A stretch of 64,000 nucleotides of DNA from Saccharopolyspora_C sp040643635 (GTDB lineage: Bacteria > Actinomycetota > Actinomycetes > Mycobacteriales > Pseudonocardiaceae), in contig NZ_JBEYUS010000022.1 of NCBI RefSeq assembly GCF_040643635.1, positions 16,275 to 80,274 of the forward strand. The letters run 5' to 3'. Shown here one piece after another: positions 26,614-34,228 of this stretch. A program made the translations under genes and the position numbers. The notes under the pieces were generated by a model. The model was given only the letters and a program-made list of their open reading frames with translations, was not told the DNA's origin and ran no database searches. Numbering within the stretch: the first letter of the stretch is position 1; every line of letters starts with the position of its first letter.

Positions 26614-27627
26614 CTACCCGGCGAGCTCGCACTCCACGAGCACCAGGCCGCCGTCCCAGCTGCGGGTGCCGCGCACGACGAGACCGGCTTCGGCGGCCAG
26701 CGCCTCGAAGTCGGCGACGGAGCGTTCGCGGCCGCCGAGCAGCGACAGCGACTGCAGGTCGAACGAGGAGTTGTTCTTCGCGTGCTCCTCCCCGGCCAGC
26801 ACCTCCACCACCAGGATGCGGCCCGCGCTGCCCGCGGCCTCCGCGCAGCGGCGCAGGATGCGGACCGCGTCGGCGTCCGGCCAGTCCGTCAGCACCCGGG
26901 ACACCACGTACCGGTCGTAGCCGGTGGGCAGCTCGTCGAAGAAGCTGCCGGGCACGAACTCGGCGCGGCCGGACACCTCGGAAGCGGCGAGCGCCTCGTC
27001 GGCTTCGGCGGCCACCGGCGGCAGGTCCAGCACCGCGCCCTCCAGGTGCGGCTGCCCGCGCAGCACCTCGACGAGCAGCGCGCCCACCCCGCCACCGATG
27101 TCGATCACGTTCTTGACCGCGGACCAGTCGTACTCGGCCGCCAGCAGCGGGCCGGTCTGCCACGCGTGCGCCGCCATGATCGCGCCGAAGAAGCCGCGCA
27201 GCGCGTCGTCCCGCTGGTAGTCCTCCCAGAACGGCACGCCGTGCACCGGCCCGTACCCGGAGCGGCCGGTGCGCACCGAGTGCGCCATGCCCGCGTACGC
27301 CAGGTCCATCTTCACGCCCGGCCCGTCCAGGTCCAGCCACTTCTTCTGCCACGCGCTGTCCGCGCCCAGCAGGTGCCGGGACACGTCGGTCAGCTCGAAG
27401 CGGCCGTCCTGCTCGGCCACGAACCCGATCGCCACCAGGTGGCGCAGCAGCCGCGCCAGCGAATCGGCGTCGGTTCCGGTGGCGGCGGCCAGCTCGGCGA
27501 GCCCGCCGGTGCCCTCCGCGATCCGGTCCGGGACGCCGAGCGTCACCGCCGCGCGCACCGCGAACGGGGTGGCGAGGTCGGTCAGCGCCGCCAACCGCGC
27601 GCCGGGATCCGTCGTCTCCGAAGCCAT
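26614..27627 (-). CDS. SAM-dependent O-methyltransferase-like protein
   Basis: Predicted 337 residues. N-terminal dimerization/winged-helix domain (TDLATPFAVRAAVTLGVPDRI, then LARLLRHLVAIGFV) and C-terminal Rossmann domain with motif I VIDIGGGVGALL, typical of plant- and polyketide-type O-methyltransferases. The segment usually read as V-L-H-D-W is VLTDWPD, so the catalytic His is replaced by Thr, as also happens in anthracycline enzymes of the DnrK/RdmB group, one of which is a hydroxylase. Start 27627 has GGAGTG upstream. It is divergent from the TauD-type gene and convergent with the operon; it probably tailors the same product. Confidence 0.88.
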   Translation of the reverse strand: MASETTDPGARLAALTDLATPFAVRAAVTLGVPDRIAEGTGGLAELAAATGTDADSLARLLRHLVAIGFVAEQDGRFELTDVSRHLLGADSAWQKKWLDLDGPGVKMDLAYAGMAHSVRTGRSGYGPVHGVPFWEDYQRDDALRGFFGAIMAAHAWQTGPLLAAEYDWSAVKNVIDIGGGVGALLVEVLRGQPHLEGAVLDLPPVAAEADEALAASEVSGRAEFVPGSFFDELPTGYDRYVVSRVLTDWPDADAVRILRRCAEAAGSAGRILVVEVLAGEEHAKNNSSFDLQSLSLLGGRERSVADFEALAAEAGLVVRGTRSWDGGLVLVECELAG

Positions 27628-27737
27628 ACTGGTGCACTCCTGTTCATGCTTCCGGTGTTCTCCAGCCGGATTCCCGGCTCGCGCTCCCCCGATTTCCCGC
27701 GCATTTCACGCGGTTCCTTCGCCCGGGGAAAATCACC

Positions 27738-27789
27738 ACCGGAACTCGAATCCGGTTCGCGCAGCATCGCACCGGAACCCGAATCCGGT
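27738..27789. promoter_or_regulatory. two 19-bp palindromic operator candidates
   Basis: ACCGGAACTCGAATCCGGT (27738-27756) and ACCGGAACCCGAATCCGGT (27771-27789) differ at one base. Each has ACCGGA/TCCGGT arms, and the centres are 33 bp apart, about three helical turns. They lie in the 266-bp divergent promoter region of the methyltransferase and dioxygenase genes, suggesting co-operative binding of a dimeric regulator. Confidence 0.6.
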
Positions 27790-27893
27790 CAAGAATTCGA
27801 CCCGATCCGGACGGCGATTCCTCGATTCGCCGATCCGCCATTCCGCGTGCGCGGAACAAGTGTCATCGGCTCCACTCAGAAAGGCGCATCATC

Positions 27894-28754
27894 ATGGTGG
27901 CTCCCGCTCAGGACACCGGCCTGCAGGTTCGTCCGATCAGCGGCGCGCTCGGCGCCGAAGTCCGCGGCATCGACCTGAACGACCTCTCCGACGAGACGTT
28001 CGCGCAGGTCCACGCATTGCTGCTCGAACACCTCGTGCTGTTCTTCCCCGAGGCCGCCGGGCTCGGACCGCAGGCGCACATCGACTTCGGCAAGCGGCTC
28101 GGCGAACTCGAAGTGCACCCGTTCCTGCCGAAGCTCGACGGGCACGAAGAAATCGTCGTGCTCGATTCCGCGCAGGGCGCCAAAGCCGACGTGTGGCACA
28201 CCGACGTCACCTTCAGCCCCACTCCGCCGGTCGCCTCCATCCTGCAGATCGTGCAATGCCCGCCGTTCGGCGGGGACACGATGTGGAGCAACCAGCACCG
28301 CGCCTACGAATCCCTTTCCGCGCCGCTGCGCGACATGCTCGACGGGCTCACCGCGATCCACGTGTTCGAGCACCCCAACGGCTCGTTCCGCAGCGAAGCC
28401 GAACACCCCGTGGTGCGGGTGCACCCCGAGACGGGGCGGCGCTCGCTGTACGTCAACCGCATGTTCACCCGCCGCATCCCGCAGCTGACCGCCGCCGAGA
28501 GCGACGCGCTGCTCCAGCACCTCTACGCCGTCGCCGAGCACCCGAGCAACGTGTGCCGGTTCCGCTGGAACGCCGGGGCCATCGCCATGTGGGACAACCG
28601 CGCCACCCAGCACTACGCGATCAACGACTACGCCGACCGCCGCGTCGGCCAGCGCGTCACCGTCCTCGGCGACACCCCCACGGGCGACACCCCGCGCTGG
28701 CCGCACCACGACGCGGACGGCACGGGCGCCGAAGCCCTCCGAACCAAGTCCTGA
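27894..28754 (+). CDS. TauD/TfdA-type 2-oxoglutarate/Fe(II) dioxygenase
   Basis: Predicted 286 residues, normal for the family. Iron ligands His102 and Asp104 in VWHTDVTF, distal His240 in NRATQHYAIND; Arg residues for 2-oxoglutarate follow in ADRRVGQR. N-terminus LQVRPISGALGAEVRGIDL is the usual TauD strand pair. Such enzymes hydroxylate, desaturate or degrade small molecules with release of CO2 and succinate. The gene is divergent from the methyltransferase and shares its operator-like region, so it probably belongs to the terpenoid-type cluster. Immediately downstream are five 47-bp palindromes. Confidence 0.93.
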   Translation: MVAPAQDTGLQVRPISGALGAEVRGIDLNDLSDETFAQVHALLLEHLVLFFPEAAGLGPQAHIDFGKRLGELEVHPFLPKLDGHEEIVVLDSAQGAKADVWHTDVTFSPTPPVASILQIVQCPPFGGDTMWSNQHRAYESLSAPLRDMLDGLTAIHVFEHPNGSFRSEAEHPVVRVHPETGRRSLYVNRMFTRRIPQLTAAESDALLQHLYAVAEHPSNVCRFRWNAGAIAMWDNRATQHYAINDYADRRVGQRVTVLGDTPTGDTPRWPHHDADGTGAEALRTKS

Positions 28755-28765
28755 CCCGGAAGCGA

Positions 28766-29191
28766 GTGAACGGACCGCCCGCCCAACTAGATCGGACCAA
28801 CGGTCCGTTCACTCCGACCCCGAACGCTCCAGGAACGGTCAGCTAGGCGCGGCCACCGCACCCGAGTGAACGGACCGTTCGACCAACTAGATCGAACGAA
28901 CGGTCCGTTCACTCCTCCCGAGGCAACGGGCGGCCGAGACGATCACCAGAGCCCACCCACCTCCACCGGAGCGGAGTGAACGGACCGCCCGTCCAACCGG
29001 AGCGGACCAACGGTCCGTTCACTCCGCTTCGTCCACGGCGCCCGAGTGAACGGACCGCCCGTCCAACTAGATCGGACCAACGGTCCGTTCACTCCGACCC
29101 GAGCGCCCCAGGAGCGGGCCGCTAGACGCGGCCACCACGCCCGAGTCAACGGACCGTTCGACCAACTAGATCGGACGAACGGTCCGTTCAC
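28766..29191. repeat. cluster of five 47-bp nested palindromes
   Basis: Copies at 28766-28812, 28866-28912, 28976-29022, 29046-29092 and 29145-29191, between the convergent dioxygenase (stop 12 bp away) and SMP-30-like gene (15 bp away). Centres carry AACTAGATC or AACCGGAGC. The unit 28766-28912 (two copies plus spacer) resembles 29046-29191 including the spacer (CCAGGAxCGG, CGCGGCCACC), showing a segmental duplication. One copy (29145) has GTCAAC instead of GTGAAC. Confidence 0.92.
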
Positions 29192-29205
29192 TCGCGAAGA
29201 GCGGG

Positions 29206-30048
29206 TCAGCCGGGGAAGCTGTGCGCCCGCAGCCCCGACCCCGCGCCGGGCAGGACCAGCAGCGCCCCGTCCGCGGCCCCAGGTTCGGCGAGGCCGTCGC
29301 GGGCGGTGGTGATGTAGAGGTCGGTGAGGTCCTCGCCGCCGAAGCAGCAGCCGGTGGGGCGCTGCGACGGCAGCGGCACGGTCCGGTCGAGCCGCCCGTC
29401 GGGCGCGTAGCGCCGCACTTCGCCGCGGTCGCGCATCGCGATCCACAGGCAGCCGTCGGCGTCGGCGCACATCCCGGCGGGTTCCCCGTCGACCTCGAAC
29501 GCGGCATCGCGCGCGGTGGCATCGCCCGTCACCTGGTCGACGGTCAGCACATCGACGCGCCGGGCGGCGCTGTCGGCGAGGTGCAGCCGGGTGTCGTCGG
29601 GGCTCCAGGCGAGCCCGTTGCCCGCGGCGATCCCGCCGGCGATGACGTGCGCGGCCCCGGTCGGGTCGACCCGGACGAGCCATCCGTCGCCGTCCTCGTG
29701 CTCGCACACGGTGGTCGCCCAGACCCGCCCGCACACGTCGACGGTGGTCTCGCCGGCCCGCACCCCGTCGCGGGCCCAGAAGGTGAGCCAGGTGCGGCGT
29801 TCCCCGTCGGCGTCGTAGAGCGCGACGCCTTCGTCGAAGTGCAGCAGCAGCCCGCCGCGGGTGCGCGGTTTGGCCGCGCTGACCTGCTGCGGGACCTGCA
29901 TGGAGTGATCGGTGTCGTCGGGCGCGTAGCGGTGCACGGCGCGGGCGCGCAGGTCGGTCCACAGCAGGCTCGCGGTCCCCGCGTCCCAGGTGGGGCCGTG
30001 CCCGTGCTGCGCTCCGGCCGGCACGGCCTGCTCGGCGGGAGTGGGCAC
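29206..30048 (-). CDS. SMP-30/gluconolactonase-like protein with altered metal site
   Basis: Predicted 280 residues forming the six-bladed beta-propeller pattern of SMP-30/gluconolactonase/LRE proteins: GNGLAWSPDDTRLHLADS and PTGCCFGGEDLTDLYITTA are typical blades. In active lactonases the divalent metal is held by Glu in an E-G-P-x-W motif, an Asn and the Asp of P-D-G-M-C. Here these read H17-G-P-T-W and P-A-G-M-C, so two of three ligands are changed while the Asn (GNG) remains. It may use another chemistry or be a binding protein. No signal peptide; single gene, divergent from the rhomboid gene. Confidence 0.85.
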   Translation of the reverse strand: MPTPAEQAVPAGAQHGHGPTWDAGTASLLWTDLRARAVHRYAPDDTDHSMQVPQQVSAAKPRTRGGLLLHFDEGVALYDADGERRTWLTFWARDGVRAGETTVDVCGRVWATTVCEHEDGDGWLVRVDPTGAAHVIAGGIAAGNGLAWSPDDTRLHLADSAARRVDVLTVDQVTGDATARDAAFEVDGEPAGMCADADGCLWIAMRDRGEVRRYAPDGRLDRTVPLPSQRPTGCCFGGEDLTDLYITTARDGLAEPGAADGALLVLPGAGSGLRAHSFPG

Positions 30049-30154
30049 CGCTGTTACCTCCTGGAGATTCCGGTTCGGCGAACGGTGCGGGAGCTTAGCT
30101 GGCCCGGATGGCGGTACCGGCTCGTCCCCGAGCCACCGAGGTCACTCCTCCGCG

Positions 30155-30160
30155 TAACCT
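30155..30160 (+). promoter_or_regulatory. -10 element of leaderless rhomboid-murI operon
   Basis: TAACCT is 7 nt before the GTG at 30168. No Shine-Dalgarno match lies immediately before the start. Confidence 0.55.
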
Positions 30161-30167
30161 CGAAAAG

Positions 30168-30788
30168 GTGACGAATCAGCCAGAGCGGCCGCGCGTGCTC
30201 CCGCGGAATCCGCTGCGCGCGGTGGTGCAGATGGCGTTCATGGTGGCGGTGCTCTACGCCGTCGAGTTCTGGGACCAGGCGACGCCGGGAAACCTCGACC
30301 AGAACGGCATCGTGCCGCACCGGATCAGCGGGTTGGACGGGATCCTGTGGGCTCCGCTGCTGCACGCGGGCTGGGGCCACCTGATGTCGAACACGGTGCC
30401 CCTGCTGGTGCTGGGCTGGCTGCTGCTGGCGAACGGGGTGGGGCAGTTCGTGGCGGTGACGGCGATCGTGTGGGTCGTCGGCGGCCTCGGCACCTGGCTG
30501 ATCGCGACCGGCGGCGTGCACGTGGGCGCGTCGGGAGTGGCGTTCGGCTGGATGGTGTTCCTGCTGGTGCGCGGCTTCTTCAACCGCAGCCTGGGGCAGA
30601 TCGTGGTGGCGGTGGTGCTGTTCTTCTACTGGGGCGGCCTGCTGTGGGGCGTGCTGCCCGGTCAGCCGATGATCTCGTGGGAGGGTCACCTGTGCGGGGC
30701 GCTCGGCGGGTTGCTGGCGGCGTGGCTGGTGGCGCGCGGCACTCGTCGCCGCTCGGGAACGGCGCAGCCTGGCACACTGTCGGCGTGA
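30168..30788 (+). CDS. rhomboid-family intramembrane serine protease
   Basis: Predicted 206 residues, six TM helices. Rhomboid signatures: HLMSN (71-75) in the second helix, G-A-S-G with nucleophile Ser122, and catalytic His174 in WEGHLCGALGG. It corresponds by position to mycobacterial Rv1337, upstream of murI, and overlaps murI by a GTGA junction. Substrates unknown. GTG start is set by the -10 element seven nt upstream; an ATG at 30108 would be upstream of that promoter. Confidence 0.92.
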   Translation: MTNQPERPRVLPRNPLRAVVQMAFMVAVLYAVEFWDQATPGNLDQNGIVPHRISGLDGILWAPLLHAGWGHLMSNTVPLLVLGWLLLANGVGQFVAVTAIVWVVGGLGTWLIATGGVHVGASGVAFGWMVFLLVRGFFNRSLGQIVVAVVLFFYWGGLLWGVLPGQPMISWEGHLCGALGGLLAAWLVARGTRRRSGTAQPGTLSA

Positions 30789-31597
30789 CGAACGCGCCGA
30801 TCGGGATCTTCGACTCCGGGGTCGGCGGGCTGACCGTCGCCCGGGCCGTGCTGGACCAGCTGCCGGGCGAGGCGATCCGCTACGTGGGCGACACGGCGAA
30901 CGCCCCGTACGGGCCGCGCCCGCTGGCCGACATCCGCGAACGCACCTTGGCGATCACCGATTCGCTGGTGGAGGGCGGGGTGAAGGCCCTGGTCATCGCT
31001 TGCAACACGGCGTCGGCCGCGTGCCTGCGGGATGCGCGGGAGCGCTACGACGTGCCGGTGGTGGAGGTGGTGCTGCCCGCGGTGCGCCGCGCGGTGGCGA
31101 CGACCCGCAACGACCGGGTCGGGGTGATCGGCACGGCGGCGACGATCCGTTCCCGCGCCTACGACGACGCGTTCACCGCGGCCCCGCAGGTGCGGCTGAC
31201 GACGGCGGCGTGCCCGCGGTTCGCGGACTTCGTGGAGCGCGGCATCACCAGCGGCCGCCAGGTGCTGGGGCTGGCGCAGGGCTACCTGGATCCGCTGCAG
31301 CGGGCCGATGTGGACACGCTGGTGCTGGGCTGCACGCACTACCCGATGTTGACGGGCGTGCTGCAACTGGCGATGGGCGATCAGGTGACGCTGGTGTCGA
31401 GCGCGGAGGAGACCGCGAAGGACGTGGTGCGGGTGCTCACCGAGCAGGACATGCTGGCGGGGCCGCAGGAGCCGGCCCACGAGTTCCGCACGACGGGTGA
31501 TCCGGCGAGGTTCACCCGCTTGGCGAGCCGCTTCTTGGGGCCGTTCGGGGCTTTCGGGTCCGCTCGGCCGTTCGCCATGTCAGGCTCGTCAGCGTGA
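30785..31597 (+). CDS. murI: glutamate racemase
   Basis: Predicted 270 residues. It interconverts L- and D-glutamate for peptidoglycan. Motifs: IFDSGVGGLTV near the N-terminus, catalytic Cys73 in ACNTASAA and Cys183 in LGCTHYP, the two-base pair of the cofactor-independent racemases. Translationally coupled to rhomboid upstream (GTGA) and to the MBL gene downstream (GTGA). Same order as mycobacterial Rv1337-Rv1338-Rv1339. Confidence 0.97.
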   Translation: MTNAPIGIFDSGVGGLTVARAVLDQLPGEAIRYVGDTANAPYGPRPLADIRERTLAITDSLVEGGVKALVIACNTASAACLRDARERYDVPVVEVVLPAVRRAVATTRNDRVGVIGTAATIRSRAYDDAFTAAPQVRLTTAACPRFADFVERGITSGRQVLGLAQGYLDPLQRADVDTLVLGCTHYPMLTGVLQLAMGDQVTLVSSAEETAKDVVRVLTEQDMLAGPQEPAHEFRTTGDPARFTRLASRFLGPFGAFGSARPFAMSGSSA

Positions 31598-32361
31598 AGC
31601 TGACGATTCTCGGATGTTCCGGCAGCCTGCCCCGGCCGGATTCACCCGCCTCCGGCTACCTCGTCGAAGCCGGTGGGGCGCGGATCGCGCTCGACCTGGG
31701 CAACGGGACCGTGGGAGCGCTGCAGCGCCACCTGGACCCGTTCGAGCTGGACGGCCTGTTCCTCAGCCACCTGCACCCGGACCACTGCTCGGACTTCGGG
31801 GCGTTGACGGTGCTGCGCCGCTACCACCCGGAGCCGCCGCACGACACGACGCGCCGCAAGCTGCCGGTGTTCGGCCCGCCGGAGACGCAGGACCGGTTGA
31901 CGAGGTTGTACGCGCCGAACGCCGCGGAGCTGGCGGAGACCGACCTGGGGGACGTGTACGAGTTCGGGGGTGTCGACGTGCCCGCTGAGGTCGGCCCGTT
32001 CCGGGTGTCGGCGTTCGCGGTGGACCACCTGTGCCCGGCGTGGGGGTTCCGGGTGGCGGCGGGCGACCGGGTGCTGGCCTACACGGGGGACACCGGTCCG
32101 TGCGCGGCGTTGGAGGAGCTGGCGCGGGGCGCGGACGCGCTGCTGGCGGAAGCGTCGTGGTCGGACTCGCCGGATCGCCCCGACGGGGTACACCTGTCCG
32201 GGCGGCAGGCGGCGCGGGTGGCGAAGCGGGCCGGGGTGCGGCAGCTGCTGCTGACCCACCTGCAACCGTGGACCGACCCGCAGGAGATCCTGCGGGAGGC
32301 GACCGAGGAGTTCGACGGCCCGGTGGAGGTCGTCGAGGCCGGTCGCGACTACCTGATCTGA
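31594..32361 (+). CDS. metallo-beta-lactamase-fold hydrolase (Rv1339-like, RNase Z/PDE group)
   Basis: Predicted 255 residues. Metal motif SHLHPDHCSD (H-x-H-x-D-H), later His in VDHLCPAWGF, Asp in YTGDTGPC and His in LTHLQPW. Its position after murI and before rph matches Mycobacterium tuberculosis Rv1339, reported as an atypical cyclic-AMP phosphodiesterase. Whether this one acts on cAMP or RNA 3' ends cannot be told from the sequence. Confidence 0.9.
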   Translation: MKLTILGCSGSLPRPDSPASGYLVEAGGARIALDLGNGTVGALQRHLDPFELDGLFLSHLHPDHCSDFGALTVLRRYHPEPPHDTTRRKLPVFGPPETQDRLTRLYAPNAAELAETDLGDVYEFGGVDVPAEVGPFRVSAFAVDHLCPAWGFRVAAGDRVLAYTGDTGPCAALEELARGADALLAEASWSDSPDRPDGVHLSGRQAARVAKRAGVRQLLLTHLQPWTDPQEILREATEEFDGPVEVVEAGRDYLI

Positions 32362-32392
32362 GCGCGCCGCGGGCGCGGCGGGAAGGACGAGC

Positions 32393-32812
32393 ATGACGAT
32401 CACGGCGGTGTGGTCGATCGCGTCGACGGCGGACGCGAACGCGGGCGACGGGCTCAGCGTCACCGAACCGGGCGAGGTCGACGACCTGGTGCGCCGGTTG
32501 TCGGAGCCCAACGCGGGCCCGGCGACGATCTGGCACGAGGGCCGGGAACCCGCGGACTCCGCCACCGGCATGCTCGACCACGACGTGATCGCGGCGGTGT
32601 CCGGCGGCTACGGCTACCTGAGCCACATCGACACCGACCACGACTACGCCGTCCTCGACGGCGACCCGGAATCACCCGCGCTGATCAGCGAAGACGCCGA
32701 GTTCCCCGCGGGCAGCGGCGTGGACCCGGCGGTGCTGGCGGCGGCGCTGCGGGACTTCCTGGCGACGGGGCGGCGGCCGAAGGCCGTGGAGTGGCGCACC
32801 CTCGACTGGTAG
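32393..32812 (+). CDS. Imm1-family immunity protein, orphan
   Basis: Predicted 139 residues, acidic. Pattern VDDLVRRLSEP, TIWHEG, GYGYLSHID, YAVLDGD and FPAGSGVDPAVLAAALRDFLATGRRPKAVEW is that of Imm1 proteins, which neutralize deaminase-type polymorphic toxins in actinobacteria. No toxin gene is adjacent: it lies inside the housekeeping block murI-MBL-rph-rdgB. Short gaps (31 bp before, 55 bp after) suggest insertion into an operon, with rph retaining its own promoter. Family call rests on remembered motif pattern. Confidence 0.72.
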   Translation: MTITAVWSIASTADANAGDGLSVTEPGEVDDLVRRLSEPNAGPATIWHEGREPADSATGMLDHDVIAAVSGGYGYLSHIDTDHDYAVLDGDPESPALISEDAEFPAGSGVDPAVLAAALRDFLATGRRPKAVEWRTLDW

Positions 32813-32855
32813 CGCTCCGGTCACCGCCACCCAGAACGGGCGCGACCCCGGCAGT

Positions 32856-32861
32856 TAGGGT
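32856..32861 (+). promoter_or_regulatory. -10 element of leaderless rph
   Basis: TAGGGT precedes the GTG at 32868 by 6 nt; no ribosome-binding site is seen. This provides rph-rdgB with their own promoter after the Imm1 gene. Confidence 0.55.
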
Positions 32862-32867
32862 GGGCGC

Positions 32868-33623
32868 GTGGCGAGAGCGGATGGGCGGAGCGACGATCAG
32901 CTCCGGGACGTGCGAATCACCCGCGGATACCAGGACTGGCCTGCCGGTTCGGTCCTGGTCGAGTTCGGGAAGACCCGCGTGCTGTGCGCGGCGAGCGTGC
33001 AGGACGGGGTGCCGCGCTGGCGCACCGGTTCCGGCCTCGGCTGGGTCACCGCCGAGTACGCGATGCTGCCGTCGGCGACGAACACCCGCGGAGTGCGCGA
33101 ATCGGTGAAGGGCCGCATCGGCGGCCGCACCCACGAGATCAGCAGGCTCATCGGCCGTTCGCTGCGCGCCTGCATCGATCTGGCGGCGCTGGGCGAGAAC
33201 ACGATCGCGCTGGACTGCGATGTGATCCAGGCCGACGGCGGCACCCGCACGGCGGCGATCACCGGCGCGTACGTGGCGCTCGCGGACGCCGTCACCTGGC
33301 TGAGCTCCGCGGGCCGGTTGTCCGACCCGAAGCCGCTGTCCTGCTCGATCTCCGCGGTGAGCGTCGGCGTGGTGGACGGCCGGGTGCGGCTGGACCTGCC
33401 GTACGAGGAGGACTCGCGCGCCGAGGTGGACATGAACGTGGTCGCCACCGACCACGGCACCCTCGTCGAGGTGCAGGGCACCGGGGAGGGCGCCACCTTC
33501 CCGCGGTCCACTTTGGACACCATGGTGGACTTCGCGCTGAACGGCTGCGCCGAGCTGTCCCGCAAGCAGGCCGAAGCGCTCGCCGCGCCGTACCCCGGTG
33601 AACTCCCCGGCGGTGCCCGGTGA
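32868..33623 (+). CDS. rph: ribonuclease PH
   Basis: Predicted 251 residues. Phosphorolytic 3'-5' exoribonuclease trimming tRNA 3' ends. Typical sequence: RADGRSDDQLRDVRITRGY, KTRVLCAASVQDGVPRW, MLPSATNTR, GRTHEISRLIGRSLRA, CDVIQADGGTRTAAITGAYVAL, and EVDMNVV with catalytic Asp residues. Coupled to rdgB by an overlapping GTGA. Equivalent to mycobacterial rphA. Confidence 0.97.
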   Translation: MARADGRSDDQLRDVRITRGYQDWPAGSVLVEFGKTRVLCAASVQDGVPRWRTGSGLGWVTAEYAMLPSATNTRGVRESVKGRIGGRTHEISRLIGRSLRACIDLAALGENTIALDCDVIQADGGTRTAAITGAYVALADAVTWLSSAGRLSDPKPLSCSISAVSVGVVDGRVRLDLPYEEDSRAEVDMNVVATDHGTLVEVQGTGEGATFPRSTLDTMVDFALNGCAELSRKQAEALAAPYPGELPGGAR

Positions 33624-34228
33624 CGCGCCTGCTGCTGGCCACCCGCAACGCGAAGAAGCTCGTGGAGCTGCGGCGCATCCTCGAAGCCGAAGGCGTCACC
33701 GGCGTCGAGGTCGTCGGCCTGGACGCGGTGCCCGAGTTCCCGGAAGCACCCGAAACCGGGGCCACGTTCGAGGAGAACGCGCTCGCGAAGGCCGCCGACG
33801 CGGCCCGCGCCACCGGACTCCCCGCCGTCGCCGACGACTCCGGCCTCGCCGTGGACGCGCTCAACGGCATGCCCGGCGTGCTGTCCGCCCGCTGGTCCGG
33901 CGGGCACGGCGACGACCAGGCGAACCTGGACCTGCTGCTCGGCCAGATCGGGGACGTGCCCGACGAGCGGCGCGGTGCCGCCTTCGTCTCGGCCGCCGCG
34001 CTGGTGCTGCCGGACGGCACCGAGACCGTGGTGCGCGGCGAATGGCCGGGAACCGTGGTGCGCGCCGAACGCGGCACGAACGGGTTCGGCTACGACCCGA
34101 TCTTCGTGCCCGCGGGCGAGACCCGGACCGCGGCGGAGCTGTCCGCCGCGGAGAAGGACGCGGACTCGCACCGGGGGCGGGCGCTGCGGCTGCTGCTGCC
34201 GACGATTCGGGAGTTGGCGGGTCAGTAG
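33620..34228 (+). CDS. rdgB: non-canonical purine NTP pyrophosphatase (RdgB/HAM1)
   Basis: Predicted 202 residues. It hydrolyses ITP, dITP and XTP to monophosphates. Motifs: LLLATRNAKKLVELR at the N-terminus, TFEENALAKA, VADDSGLAVDALNGMPGV, FGYDPIFVP and SHRGRAL. The frame overlaps rph by 4 bp. Its stop lies 7 bp inside the end of the convergent NACHT gene, so the two 3' ends overlap; no separate terminator is visible. Confidence 0.97.
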   Translation: MTRLLLATRNAKKLVELRRILEAEGVTGVEVVGLDAVPEFPEAPETGATFEENALAKAADAARATGLPAVADDSGLAVDALNGMPGVLSARWSGGHGDDQANLDLLLGQIGDVPDERRGAAFVSAAALVLPDGTETVVRGEWPGTVVRAERGTNGFGYDPIFVPAGETRTAAELSAAEKDADSHRGRALRLLLPTIRELAGQ

